32,517 bases of DNA from Candidatus Poribacteria bacterium (lineage in GTDB: Bacteria; Poribacteria; WGA-4E; GCA-2687025): NCBI GenBank assembly GCA_016866785.1, contig VGLH01000039.1, positions 1 through 32,517 on the forward strand, read 5' to 3'. The notes under the pieces are model-generated. The model ran no database searches and was not told where the DNA came from. It saw only the letters and a program-made list of their open reading frames with translations. Shown in pieces: positions 16,794-24,271 of this stretch. How positions within the stretch are numbered: the first letter of the stretch is position 1; each line of letters opens with the position of its first letter. A program made the translations under genes and the position numbers.

Positions 16794-17234
16794 ATGCACG
16801 GTTCCGAGCGCGGGTTCGTCACACGGTTGATCGTCCGGTCGTACGAAGCGGACGGCTTCGGACACGTGAACAACGCGATCTACGTGCAATATTTGGAGGC
16901 GGCACGGGGAGACCTGGTTCGCGCCATGGGACACGGCTACGCCATGTTCCACGAGTGGGGCGCATGCCCTGTCGTCCGGCGTCTGCAAGTGGAGTACGTC
17001 ACCCCAGCGCGCGTCGACGACGAGCTCGAAATCGAGATCGGCGTTGTCGAGCTCCGGCGGACGCAGTTCGAGCTCTGCTACGAGCTGCGCAATCGTCAGA
17101 CGGGACAGGTCGTCGCCACGGCGCGCACGCTGCACGCGTTCGTCAACCCGGCTAGTGCGGTCGTGCGGGTGCCCGAGCCCTTCGCGAGGACGTTGGCGCA
17201 CTACCGCGTCGGCGAGTCCACGCGCTCGACCTAG
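16794..17234 (+). CDS. Acyl-CoA thioesterase, 4HBT (YbgC/FadM-like) hotdog fold
   Basis: 146 residues from the ATG at 16794 with TGAGG 9 nt upstream; the frame is open far upstream but overlaps the membrane-protein gene. The motif E-A-D-G-F-G-H-V-N-N-A-I-Y-V-Q-Y-L-E-A-A-R is the classic 4-hydroxybenzoyl-CoA thioesterase signature, with the catalytic Asp at about residue 20. V-E-Y-V-T-P-A and the closing H-A-F-V-N strand complete a single hotdog domain of typical length. Substrate chain length cannot be told. It starts 11 nt after the membrane-protein gene, so it is likely in the same operon. Its TAG stop overlaps the TAG of the convergent gene at a CTAG palindrome. Confidence 0.92.
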   Translation: MHGSERGFVTRLIVRSYEADGFGHVNNAIYVQYLEAARGDLVRAMGHGYAMFHEWGACPVVRRLQVEYVTPARVDDELEIEIGVVELRRTQFELCYELRNRQTGQVVATARTLHAFVNPASAVVRVPEPFARTLAHYRVGESTRST

Positions 17235-18058
17235 GACGACGCTTGGGAACCGGCGATCTGCTCCTCGAAGTGGGTGAAGAGCCTGCCCACCTCGTCGATC
17301 ATCCGCGCGTAGTCGGCACGTCCCCACGGAGCCGCTTCGATGGTGACGGCGTCATCGAAGTCCATCGTGCGGAAGATGCGGAGGAAGTGCTCCCAGTTCG
17401 TCGTGCCGTATGGCGGCTGATAGTGGTTGTCGCGTACGCCGTCGTTGTCGTGGATGTGGAAGGTGATGATCCGGTCTTTGACCGCCTCGAAGACGCCGCG
17501 CAATGCGCCGTTGACGTGCGCGTGACCGGAGTCGAAGCAGATGCCGATGGAATCGGATCCGACGGCGTCCAGCGTGGCGATGAGCTCTTCGCCGGTCGTC
17601 CCAGGGTGTTTCGGCAGCATGTTCTCCAGGGCGAGTCGGACGCCCGTGCTCTCGGCGGCAGGCGCGAGCTGAGCGAGGCTCTCGATGAGCCATTCGCGCA
17701 TCTCTGGAACCCGCCCCGGGGCTTCGTCGGTGCCCGGGTGGACGACGATGCAGTACGTCCCCAGCGCAGCGGACTTCTCGATGAAGCGCCAGTGCACCTC
17801 TACCGCCTTGGTCCGCGCCGCTGGATCTGGGGATGACAGGTTGCAGTCGTTGCCGAACGGCGCATGGGTCGACCGAATGCGCACTCCCTCTCCGGCGAAA
17901 GTGTCAGCAATCTCTCGCAGACGTGCCGCATCCGTGCTGAGAATGAAATCCGGCGGGCCCGTCTCGATGGCTCGAACCCCTTGGCGGCTCAGATCGCACG
18001 CCGACTGCTTCGGCTGACCCAGACCCCCGGCACACACGGCAAACTCGACGGAACGCAT
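17231..18058 (-). CDS. Sugar phosphate isomerase/epimerase-like TIM barrel (AP endonuclease 2 family)
   Basis: 275 residues from an ATG with a strong AAGGAG SD. The xylose-isomerase-like TIM barrel signatures are L-A-L-E-N-M near residue 150 (metal Glu), C-F-D-S-G-H-A-H near residue 183 (Asp/His), F-H-I-H-D-N-D near residue 210 and T-I-E-A-A-P-W near residue 251 (Glu). This gives the expected E/D/H/E metal site. Family members interconvert ketoses or cyclitols such as inosose, so the substrate is unknown. It lies 12 nt downstream of the RNA methylase gene, at the end of a minus-strand cluster, and converges with the thioesterase gene with a 4-bp overlap of stop codons. Confidence 0.88.
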   Translation of the reverse strand: MRSVEFAVCAGGLGQPKQSACDLSRQGVRAIETGPPDFILSTDAARLREIADTFAGEGVRIRSTHAPFGNDCNLSSPDPAARTKAVEVHWRFIEKSAALGTYCIVVHPGTDEAPGRVPEMREWLIESLAQLAPAAESTGVRLALENMLPKHPGTTGEELIATLDAVGSDSIGICFDSGHAHVNGALRGVFEAVKDRIITFHIHDNDGVRDNHYQPPYGTTNWEHFLRIFRTMDFDDAVTIEAAPWGRADYARMIDEVGRLFTHFEEQIAGSQASS

Positions 18059-18070
18059 CTTATCTCCTTG

Positions 18071-19015
18071 CTAGCGAAGCGTCGGGCGCGAGCTACGCGC
18101 CACGTGCACGTAGCGGACAAAGCCCGTGTACTTGGGAACACGATACACGCGGATGTCTTCGTATCCGGCGTCCGCCAACCAGCCGGTGATGTCGGCAAGC
18201 GCGACGAACGCCGCTCGCGGAGCCGTTCGCGCGCAGTTGGCGATGATCTCGCGGAGCATGCCCTCCGGCGCGACGAGGTTCCTGCCATAGGGCAGGTCGG
18301 TCGCGACCGCATCGGCGGCGTGTCGGGCAGCGCGGGCGTCGGCCAGGGCGATCTCGCCCTCGTAGCCGAAGTGCGCCAGGTTGGCGCGTGTCATCCCGAC
18401 CATGCGCGGGTTCCAGTCCGAACCGATGGCAAGAGCGCCGATGGCGCACGCCTCCAAAAGGAGGGAACCGGTTCCCGAGCAGGGATCGACGACGGTGTCG
18501 CCCGGGCCCGCCACGACGTTCACAACGGCTCGGGCGAGCCGCGACGGGAGCGAACTCGACGTGCGATAGGGCTTGGCGTCGTGGCGTTCGTAGGACCGAT
18601 CTGGCTCGGAGCGCACAGCTCCCAGCAGCACGCAGCCTTGACGAGAGACGAGGAGGAAGCGGCTCTTCGGGTCGCGCAGGTTCGGGTAGAACCCCTCGAA
18701 CGCGTCTGCTGCGGCGATGACGTCTTCGCGCGTGAGCCGGCGTTCGGTTCCGGGCAACGTCACCGCGTCGATGCGGAACTCCGAGGCTCCCGCTCTGGCG
18801 CGTCGAACCCGATTCAGAAGCCCATCGAATGTGTCATCGGACGCGACGACATCGGCGGCGACGCGCAGGTATGCCGCTCGCGCGATATCGACGCTGCCAT
18901 GCGACGAGGCGAATCCGTCGGCGTCCGGCTCGCATCGGGCGAGTGACGCACACTCGGCGCGCAGCAGCTCGTTGCCGTGCTCGCGGACTGAGAGGACAAA
19001 CGCCGGCTTCGTCAT
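18071..19015 (-). CDS. Trm11/TrmG10-like RNA (guanine-N2) methyltransferase
   Basis: 314 residues. The C-terminal half is a Rossmann methyltransferase: D-P-C-S-G-T-G-S-L-L-L-E-A near residue 190 (SAM motif I), G-S-D-W-N-P-R-M (motif II) and A-T-D-L-P-Y-G near residue 238 (the D-P-P-Y-like catalytic motif of N-methylating enzymes). The N-terminal part (F-V-L-S-V-R-E-H-G-N-E-L-L-R-A-E) resembles the THUMP/ferredoxin-like RNA-binding segment of Trm11/TrmG10, which methylates G10 of tRNA. The exact RNA target is inferred. Its ATG overlaps, as ATGA, the stop of the third-frame tail of the TSUP gene, supporting an ancestral coupled operon. Confidence 0.83.
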   Translation of the reverse strand: MTKPAFVLSVREHGNELLRAECASLARCEPDADGFASSHGSVDIARAAYLRVAADVVASDDTFDGLLNRVRRARAGASEFRIDAVTLPGTERRLTREDVIAAADAFEGFYPNLRDPKSRFLLVSRQGCVLLGAVRSEPDRSYERHDAKPYRTSSSLPSRLARAVVNVVAGPGDTVVDPCSGTGSLLLEACAIGALAIGSDWNPRMVGMTRANLAHFGYEGEIALADARAARHAADAVATDLPYGRNLVAPEGMLREIIANCARTAPRAAFVALADITGWLADAGYEDIRVYRVPKYTGFVRYVHVARSSRPTLR

Positions 19016-19841
19016 AGCGATCCGTTCACGCGGGCGAGGATCAGCAACCGGATTCCTGCGACCGCCATCCCCACCGCCAGCAGCCGGATCAGCAGCGTGC
19101 CCTGCATCGTCCAGACAGGCGAGCCCCGATCTGGGCTCCTGCGATCACGCCGATTCCGAGCATGGCGGCGCGACGGACGCCGACGTAGAAATGTCCGCTC
19201 GCAACGTGAACACTCGTCGCCGCAAGCGCCGTGACGGAGAGCACGAACTGGGACATCGCCGTGGCGACGTGGGGCGGGATGCCGAGCACAGTCGTCAGCG
19301 CCGGGACGTGGATGCTGCCGCCGCCGATCCCAATCAGGCTCGGAAGGTACGTGACCGCGGCGCTGACACCTGCGCCAAACCAGCGGTTGAAGGAGTAGCT
19401 GTACGTCACACCGTTGGCATCGACGAAGGTGCGGTTCCACTGTCCGCCGGATGTCGTCGGGTCATGGTGGATCCGCGCCTTCGGGAACGCGAAGAGCAGC
19501 GTGCCGATGCCCGTCAGCACGACGCCGATGACGACGTCGTACTGCTCCCGCGATAGCAGACGCGTCGAGAACGCGCCCAGAACCGCAGACGGCAGACCAG
19601 CGAGCGCGAGCCATATCGCGGCTCGCAGGTCGATGCGTCGCTGGCGGAAGTACGCGACCGTACCCGAAGCGCTGTTGAGGCTCACGACGGCGAGCGAGAT
19701 GCTGGCGACGACGCTCGGTTCCAGATCGAGATACAGGAAGAGGAGGATCGGAACGAGGATGAACCCGCCGCCCGCGCCGACGAGTGTGCCATAGGCTCCG
19801 ACAACGAGCCCGATCGGGATGAGATAGATGCGTGACAGCAT
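19012..19841 (-). pseudogene. TSUP (TauE/SafE-type) permease gene with a single frameshift near its 3' end
   Basis: The first frame gives 250 residues (19089-19841) with the TSUP membrane family pattern: G-A-G-G-G-F-I-L-V-P near residue 22 and the repeat motif G-I-G-G-G-S-I-H-V-P-A-L in the second half. Members export sulfite, sulfonates or other anions. It ends abruptly in S-G-R-C-R-A-R-C, while another frame continues with M-Q-G-T-L-L-I-R-L-L-A-V-G, a normal last helix, to a TGA at 19012-19014 that overlaps the next ATG as ATGA. Loss of one base near 19105-19112 explains this. It may be a real mutation, since only the final helix is lost, or a sequence error. Confidence 0.8.
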
Positions 19842-19866
19842 GAAGTGCGAGTCGCCTCAGTGGGCG

Positions 19867-19895
19867 ATAGTACCCTGCGACCCGCTGAGCGACAA
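19867..19895 (-). promoter_or_regulatory. Putative promoter of the TSUP/methylase/isomerase cluster
   Basis: On the minus strand, TTGTCG (19890-19895), 17 nt, then TACTAT (19867-19872). The predicted start is about 20 nt before the ATG at 19841. It is divergent from the promoter at 19940-19968. Confidence 0.5.
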
Positions 19896-19939
19896 GGGTC
19901 CGCGACGGACGCAAATGGCGCGTCATGACGCCGCCGTGC

Positions 19940-19968
19940 TTGACGGGCTCTCTGCCAGTGCCTACAAT
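19940..19968 (+). promoter_or_regulatory. Strong putative sigma70-type promoter for the 86-aa/DUF2203/bioB operon
   Basis: TTGACG (19940-19945, 5/6), exactly 17 nt, then TACAAT (19963-19968, 5/6). This is the best promoter match in the window. The predicted start near 19975 leaves a short leader containing the GAGGAG SD of the gene at 20004. Confidence 0.65.
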
Positions 19969-20003
19969 CAGGGCGACTTGGCTGCTGCGCGAGGAGAAGT
20001 CCG

Positions 20004-20264
20004 ATGTTTGCCAGCCTGATCGACGATACAGCGGCGTTCCTGCTGTCGCACCTTCCCCAGGACGTGGTTTCGCATTTCGCCACCGCTCGCCGCGAGGCGC
20101 TTCGGGGCATCCGAGCGTGCGTCGACGCCTGCATCTCCGACAAGATTGCGCGCATCGACCGCGTCGAAGCCCAGGCGTCCAAACGGCGTGACTCAGGTGC
20201 GACGGATCGCAGCGCCGGACCCAAGATGACCATCGAGGAAGACGAGCCCACCGAGTCCTCATGA
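20004..20264 (+). CDS. Small hypothetical protein (86 aa)
   Basis: 86 residues from an ATG with GAGGAGAAG upstream and a strong promoter. The first ~60 residues look helical and amphipathic (D-D-T-A-A-F-L-L-S-H-L-P, A-R-R-E-A-L-R-G-I-R-A, I-D-R-V-E-A). The last ~25 are polar, acidic and probably disordered. No known domain was recognised. Its stop overlaps the DUF2203 start as ATGA, which makes a functional partnership with that protein likely; this is inference from coupling. Confidence 0.75.
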   Translation: MFASLIDDTAAFLLSHLPQDVVSHFATARREALRGIRACVDACISDKIARIDRVEAQASKRRDSGATDRSAGPKMTIEEDEPTESS

Positions 20265-20749
20265 CTCCAGCACTGGACGGGCGCTGCCCAATGCGACGAC
20301 CGGACGGCATGCGGCAACGACTCGGCAGTGGGCTGCGTCGGTTCTTCACTCTCGACGATGCGAACCGCATGATCCCGATGCTCGAGGCGTGGCTTGCCGA
20401 CATGCGGTCGACGTGGGCGTCCATGTCGGCTCTCGAGGAGCCGGTCAAGGCTGTCGTCCACCATGCGCATCTGGACGCCGGCAGCCGCGATGCCGGTCGG
20501 TTCCTATGCTTGTCCAGCCGTTTGCGCTCCCTGCAGCGGCAGATCGAGCACGAGGGCATCCTGCTTCGGGACATCGAAATCGGGTTGGTGGACTTCCCGT
20601 CGATGCGACTGGATCGCGAGATCCACCTGTGCTGGAAGTCCGGCGAGCCGGAAGTCCGCCATTGGCATGACGTAGACGCCGGGTACGCGAACCGACGACC
20701 GATCGATGAACTCGCCGAGGCAGACGACGGCGCGTCCGACGAGGTGTAA
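20261..20749 (+). CDS. DUF2203 family protein
   Basis: 162 residues. It begins after a short basic extension with F-F-T-L-D-D-A-N-R-M-I-P-M-L, and carries G-L-V-D-F-P-S-M-R near residue 107 and L-C-W-K-S-G-E-P-E-V-R-H-W-H-D near residue 121, the conserved core I know as DUF2203. The function is unknown; conserved Cys/His/Asp residues near the end suggest a metal site or folding core. The ATGA overlap with the upstream small protein favours the start at 20261, although an internal ATG at 20291 is possible. It ends 4 nt before the bioB-like gene, so the three form an operon. Confidence 0.87.
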   Translation: MTPALDGRCPMRRPDGMRQRLGSGLRRFFTLDDANRMIPMLEAWLADMRSTWASMSALEEPVKAVVHHAHLDAGSRDAGRFLCLSSRLRSLQRQIEHEGILLRDIEIGLVDFPSMRLDREIHLCWKSGEPEVRHWHDVDAGYANRRPIDELAEADDGASDEV

Positions 20750-20753
20750 CCCC

Positions 20754-21797
20754 ATGCAGCGACCCCGTACAAGCGCCGCCCCGACCCGCGCCACAGAGCT
20801 CGACCTCGCCGCTCTCGTCGACAAGCTCGGTATGCGAGTCTTGGACGGCGACCCCTTGGGCTTCGAAGACGCGCTCCGCCTCGTCGACTTGGACCTGTCC
20901 CTCTTGCCGCACCTCATGTCGTGGGCGGATCGAATCCGGCGCCACTTCCGAGGCGACGAGATCCACCTCTGTTCGATCGTGAACGCCAAGTCCGGCGGCT
21001 GTACCGAGGATTGTTCGTTCTGCGCTCAATCAGCCCGACACCAGACACAGATCAGCGTGTATCCGTTCCTAGCGACGGACGAGGTTCTGGAAGCAGCGCG
21101 CGAAGCGCACGGACGCCATGCGCAGGCGCTTGGACTAGTCGCTGCATGGCGGGGCTTGCGCGAGGGCCCGATGTTGGAGCGCGTGCTGGAGCGCGTGCGC
21201 GAGCTCACCGCCAGCGGAACCGTGCGAGCGGACGCGTCTCTGGGGATCATCGAGAGCGAGTCCGTGGCACATCGGCTGAGAGAAGCCGGGCTCGTCGCCT
21301 ACAACCACAACCTGGAGGCGGCGAAGAGCTACTATCCGAAGGTGTGCTCCACACACACGTACGAGGAGCGTGTCCAGACCATCCGCCACCTGAAGGCGGC
21401 GGGTCTGCGGGTGTGCTCAGGAGGCATCATCGGTCTGGGGGAGACGCCTCGACAGCGAGTCGAGCTAGCGTTCGAGCTCCGAGAACTGGACGTGGACATC
21501 GTGCCGATCAACTTCCTGAATCCGATTGCCGGAACTCCGCTCGAGCACATGGACCCGCTGTCGCCTAGGGAGTGCCTGCGGACGATCTCGCTGTTCCGGT
21601 TCGTCCTTCCCGACAAGGAGATCATGATCGCTGGAGGGCGCGAGGTGAACCTTCGGGACCTGCAGAGCATGATGTTCATGGCGGGAGCGAGCGCGACGAT
21701 GGTCGGACACTATCTCACGACATCGGGTCGTCGGGCAGAGGACGATCTGTCGATGATCTCCGATCTGGGGTTGTCTTGGGACTGGCACGAGGAGTGA
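20754..21797 (+). CDS. bioB: Biotin synthase (BioB)-like radical SAM enzyme lacking classical auxiliary-cluster ligands
   Basis: 347 residues from the ATG at 20754. The radical SAM C-T-E-D-C-S-F-C motif is intact near residue 83, and the order of motifs follows BioB: A-A-W-R, S-L-G-I-I, Y-N-H-N-L-E, V-C-S-G-G-I-I-G-L-G-E-T, I-A-G-G-R-E and F-M-A-G-A. BioB inserts sulfur into dethiobiotin. Aligned by eye to E. coli BioB, the ligands of the [2Fe-2S] cluster differ: Cys97 is Gly, Cys128 is Asp (D-A-S-L-G), Cys188 is kept, and Arg260 is Met (I-M-I-A-G-G-R-E). Sulfur-donor chemistry may therefore differ, as in non-classical BioB types, or the protein may be a BioB-related enzyme with another role. 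No other bio genes are nearby. Confidence 0.85.
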   Translation: MQRPRTSAAPTRATELDLAALVDKLGMRVLDGDPLGFEDALRLVDLDLSLLPHLMSWADRIRRHFRGDEIHLCSIVNAKSGGCTEDCSFCAQSARHQTQISVYPFLATDEVLEAAREAHGRHAQALGLVAAWRGLREGPMLERVLERVRELTASGTVRADASLGIIESESVAHRLREAGLVAYNHNLEAAKSYYPKVCSTHTYEERVQTIRHLKAAGLRVCSGGIIGLGETPRQRVELAFELRELDVDIVPINFLNPIAGTPLEHMDPLSPRECLRTISLFRFVLPDKEIMIAGGREVNLRDLQSMMFMAGASATMVGHYLTTSGRRAEDDLSMISDLGLSWDWHEE

Positions 21798-21979
21798 TGG
21801 CTCCGGCGCTGGGTTCGAGCATCGAAGCGATGTCTACCGGTAATGGGTGCGTGACGTTTGACTGGTACGTCGGTCGCGGGAGCCTCTGGCGGCCGTCACG
21901 GTGCGCGACGAAGCGGCTCTGACCGCAACGGGCCGCGATTGCCATGGGCAGAATGGATCGCACGACGAAGGAGAAACAC

Positions 21980-23014
21980 ATGACCCGGTGTAGGCGGGAT
22001 CGGACGCGCGCTGCGAATGGAATCGCGCTGACGTTCGGCATGGCGCTGCTCGTCGGCATCACGCAGAGCGTGATGGGCCAGGTATCGTTCCAGCAATTGC
22101 GCGAGCCGAACACCGACATCTCATTCAACGCGATGTCGGTCGCCGCGCCGGGCACCATTGTGCTCGCCGGTGAGCAGGTCTTCGAGAACGAAAAGGGTGT
22201 CGTTTCGGTCAGCTCCGATCGCGGCAAGACGTGGGCTTTGGTCAAGGGTCTCACTCGCGGGCGCCTGCTGGGTGTCACGATGGTGGACGGTATGAACGGG
22301 TGGGCTGTAGGTGAGGGCGGCGCAGTGGTCGCCACGACGGACGGCGGCAAGAAGTGGACGTCTCAGACCAGCAAGGTTCTCGTCGATCTGTACGACGTCT
22401 TCTTCCTCAACCCGCGCAAAGGCTGGGCGGTCGGTGCGAACAGCACCGTCGTGACGACTTCGGATGGCGGGCGCACATGGCAGGTACTCGCCGGCGGGCA
22501 GCCCAGCGGTCAGGTTGGCGAAGGCGAAGTGATGCTGATGGGCGTGTCTTTCATCTCTGAGACGGTCGGGTTCGCCGCTGGAGCCGGGGAGACGGGCGTC
22601 ATTCGGTCGACCACCGATGGCGGGAAGACCTGGAAGGTCGTCCACACAACCGAAGACGGGCTGTTCGACATCTCGTTCTCGAGCCCGCGCCAGGGATGGG
22701 CGGTTGGGAAGTTCGGCACGGTCATCATGACCTCGGACGGCGGGGCGACCTGGAAGGCGCAGCCCGGCGGCAGCGAAGAGGACCTGATCGGCGTCGAAGC
22801 CGGAGACGACAAGAACGTGTGGGCTTCCGGCGAGTACGGGGCGATTGCCTATACGACGAATGGCGGAACCAAGTGGAACTCCGTGTCGGTTCCAGTGACG
22901 ATTGGCGGCAAGTCGAAGCCGCTGACGGCGAAGGTCAGCGACATCGCCGCCATCAAGAACGAAGCGTGGGCGATGACGGACTTCGGGCGAGTCATCTACT
23001 TCGTCGCCAAGTGA
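21980..23014 (+). CDS. Secreted YCF48/HCF136-like beta-propeller protein
   Basis: 344 residues from the ATG at 21980, chosen because AAGGAG sits 6-7 nt upstream; an earlier in-frame ATG at 21944 lacks this. The N-terminus has a basic region and a hydrophobic core ending near S-V-M-G-Q (about residue 34), a signal peptide. Five to six BNR/YCF48 repeats follow, each like G-W-A-V-G-x-x-G-x-V-x-x-T-x-D-G-G-x-x-W, forming a propeller. In phototrophs such proteins assist photosystem II assembly. In non-phototrophs they are periplasmic or extracellular proteins of unknown role, and no photosynthesis gene is seen here. 182 nt separate it from bioB with no clear promoter or terminator seen. Confidence 0.9.
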   Translation: MTRCRRDRTRAANGIALTFGMALLVGITQSVMGQVSFQQLREPNTDISFNAMSVAAPGTIVLAGEQVFENEKGVVSVSSDRGKTWALVKGLTRGRLLGVTMVDGMNGWAVGEGGAVVATTDGGKKWTSQTSKVLVDLYDVFFLNPRKGWAVGANSTVVTTSDGGRTWQVLAGGQPSGQVGEGEVMLMGVSFISETVGFAAGAGETGVIRSTTDGGKTWKVVHTTEDGLFDISFSSPRQGWAVGKFGTVIMTSDGGATWKAQPGGSEEDLIGVEAGDDKNVWASGEYGAIAYTTNGGTKWNSVSVPVTIGGKSKPLTAKVSDIAAIKNEAWAMTDFGRVIYFVAK

Positions 23015-23024
23015 CGGGGATCGC

Positions 23025-24215
23025 GTGACGGTTCAGCCACGCTCACCGGAACTCGCCGATCGGATAGCGCGGCTCGGTACGGAGTCAGCCTTCCTCGTAT
23101 TGAGCCGCGCCCAAGCGCTCGAGGCGTCCGGCAGGTCGGTCGTGCATCTGGAGATCGGTCAGCCGGACTTCCCTACCCCCGAACACATCTGTGACGCCGC
23201 CATTCGCGCTATCCGCGATGGAGCGACCGGCTACTCGGCTACGGAGGGTATCCGCCCATTGCGAGAGGCGGTCGCTGAGCAGATCTCCGCGTCGCGCGGC
23301 GTCGAGGTCTCGCCCGAAGAGGTAGCCGTCACGCCTGGGGCGAAGCCACTTCTGTTCTTCGCTGCGCTCGCCTGCGTACGTCCCGGCGACGAGGTGATCT
23401 ACCCGGATCCTGGGTTCCCGATCTACGAATCGGTCATCCGGTTCGCCGGCGGGGTTCCAGTGCCGCTGCCGCTGTGCCCGGAGCTCGGCTTCGGCTTCCA
23501 GGAAGAGGAGTTGCGACGTCGGGTATCGCCCAAGACACGGATGTGCATCCTGAACTCGCCGCAGAACCCAACGGGCGGCACGCTCCGCCAGGAGGATGTT
23601 CGACTGATCTGCGAGCTCTCCGCAGAGCACGGGTTCTGGGTGCTCGCGGACGAAGTGTACTCAGAGCTGGTCTATTCCGGTTCCCATGTGAGCCCTCTGA
23701 GCCACGACGGGATGCGCGACCGGACGATCCTCGTGGATGGAGCCAGCAAGACGTTCGCGATGACCGGCTGGCGTCTCGGCTGGGGTGTCATGCCCAAGGC
23801 GGTCGTCGAAGCGGTCTCCCGACTGATGGTGAACTCCAACTCGTGCACGGCGACGTTCGTCCAACACGCCGGGATCGCCGCGTTGCGCGGACCACGGGAG
23901 CCCTTACGCCGGATGCTCGAGGAGTTCCGAGCTCGTCGCGACATGCTCATCGCTGGACTCAACGGCATCGACGGCATACGGTGCGGAAGTCCGAACGGTG
24001 CGTTCTACGCGTTCCCGGACGTTCGCGGAGTCTCCGACGATGATCGGGCGTTTGCCGAGTCTCTGCTGGCGGACCAGGGAGTGGCGACGCTGTGGGGATC
24101 ATCCTTCGGCGCGCAGGGCAAGGGACACCTGCGGCTCTCCTATGCCACGCGGCGCGAGCAACTGGAACTCGGGCTCGCGGGCATCCGCAAGCACGTTGAG
24201 AAGCTGAAGGGCTAG
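23025..24215 (+). CDS. Class I/II pyridoxal-phosphate aminotransferase (aspartate aminotransferase-like)
   Basis: 396 residues from a GTG 10 nt after the YCF48 gene. PLP fold motifs: I-G-Q-P-D-F-P-T-P near residue 44, G-Y-S-A-T-E-G near residue 69, N-S-P-Q-N-P-T-G near residue 177, D-E-V-Y near residue 209 and the Schiff-base lysine K242 in D-G-A-S-K-T-F-A-M-T-G-W-R-L-G-W. This is the subgroup I-gamma/AspC-like pattern. The amino-acid substrate cannot be fixed from sequence. The homoserine kinase gene downstream makes an aspartate-family role attractive, but that is inference. Confidence 0.92.
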   Translation: MTVQPRSPELADRIARLGTESAFLVLSRAQALEASGRSVVHLEIGQPDFPTPEHICDAAIRAIRDGATGYSATEGIRPLREAVAEQISASRGVEVSPEEVAVTPGAKPLLFFAALACVRPGDEVIYPDPGFPIYESVIRFAGGVPVPLPLCPELGFGFQEEELRRRVSPKTRMCILNSPQNPTGGTLRQEDVRLICELSAEHGFWVLADEVYSELVYSGSHVSPLSHDGMRDRTILVDGASKTFAMTGWRLGWGVMPKAVVEAVSRLMVNSNSCTATFVQHAGIAALRGPREPLRRMLEEFRARRDMLIAGLNGIDGIRCGSPNGAFYAFPDVRGVSDDDRAFAESLLADQGVATLWGSSFGAQGKGHLRLSYATRREQLELGLAGIRKHVEKLKG

Positions 24216-24271
24216 CGCCCGGGTGCCAGCCGACGCGCCGTGTTCCGCCCGTTCGAGCGAAGGAGTGGTCG

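Noticed and set aside
21840-21880. GACGT...ACGTC inverted repeat and a TTGACT box between bioB and the YCF48 gene
   Set aside because: Only 5 bp of symmetry and no acceptable -10 at the right distance.
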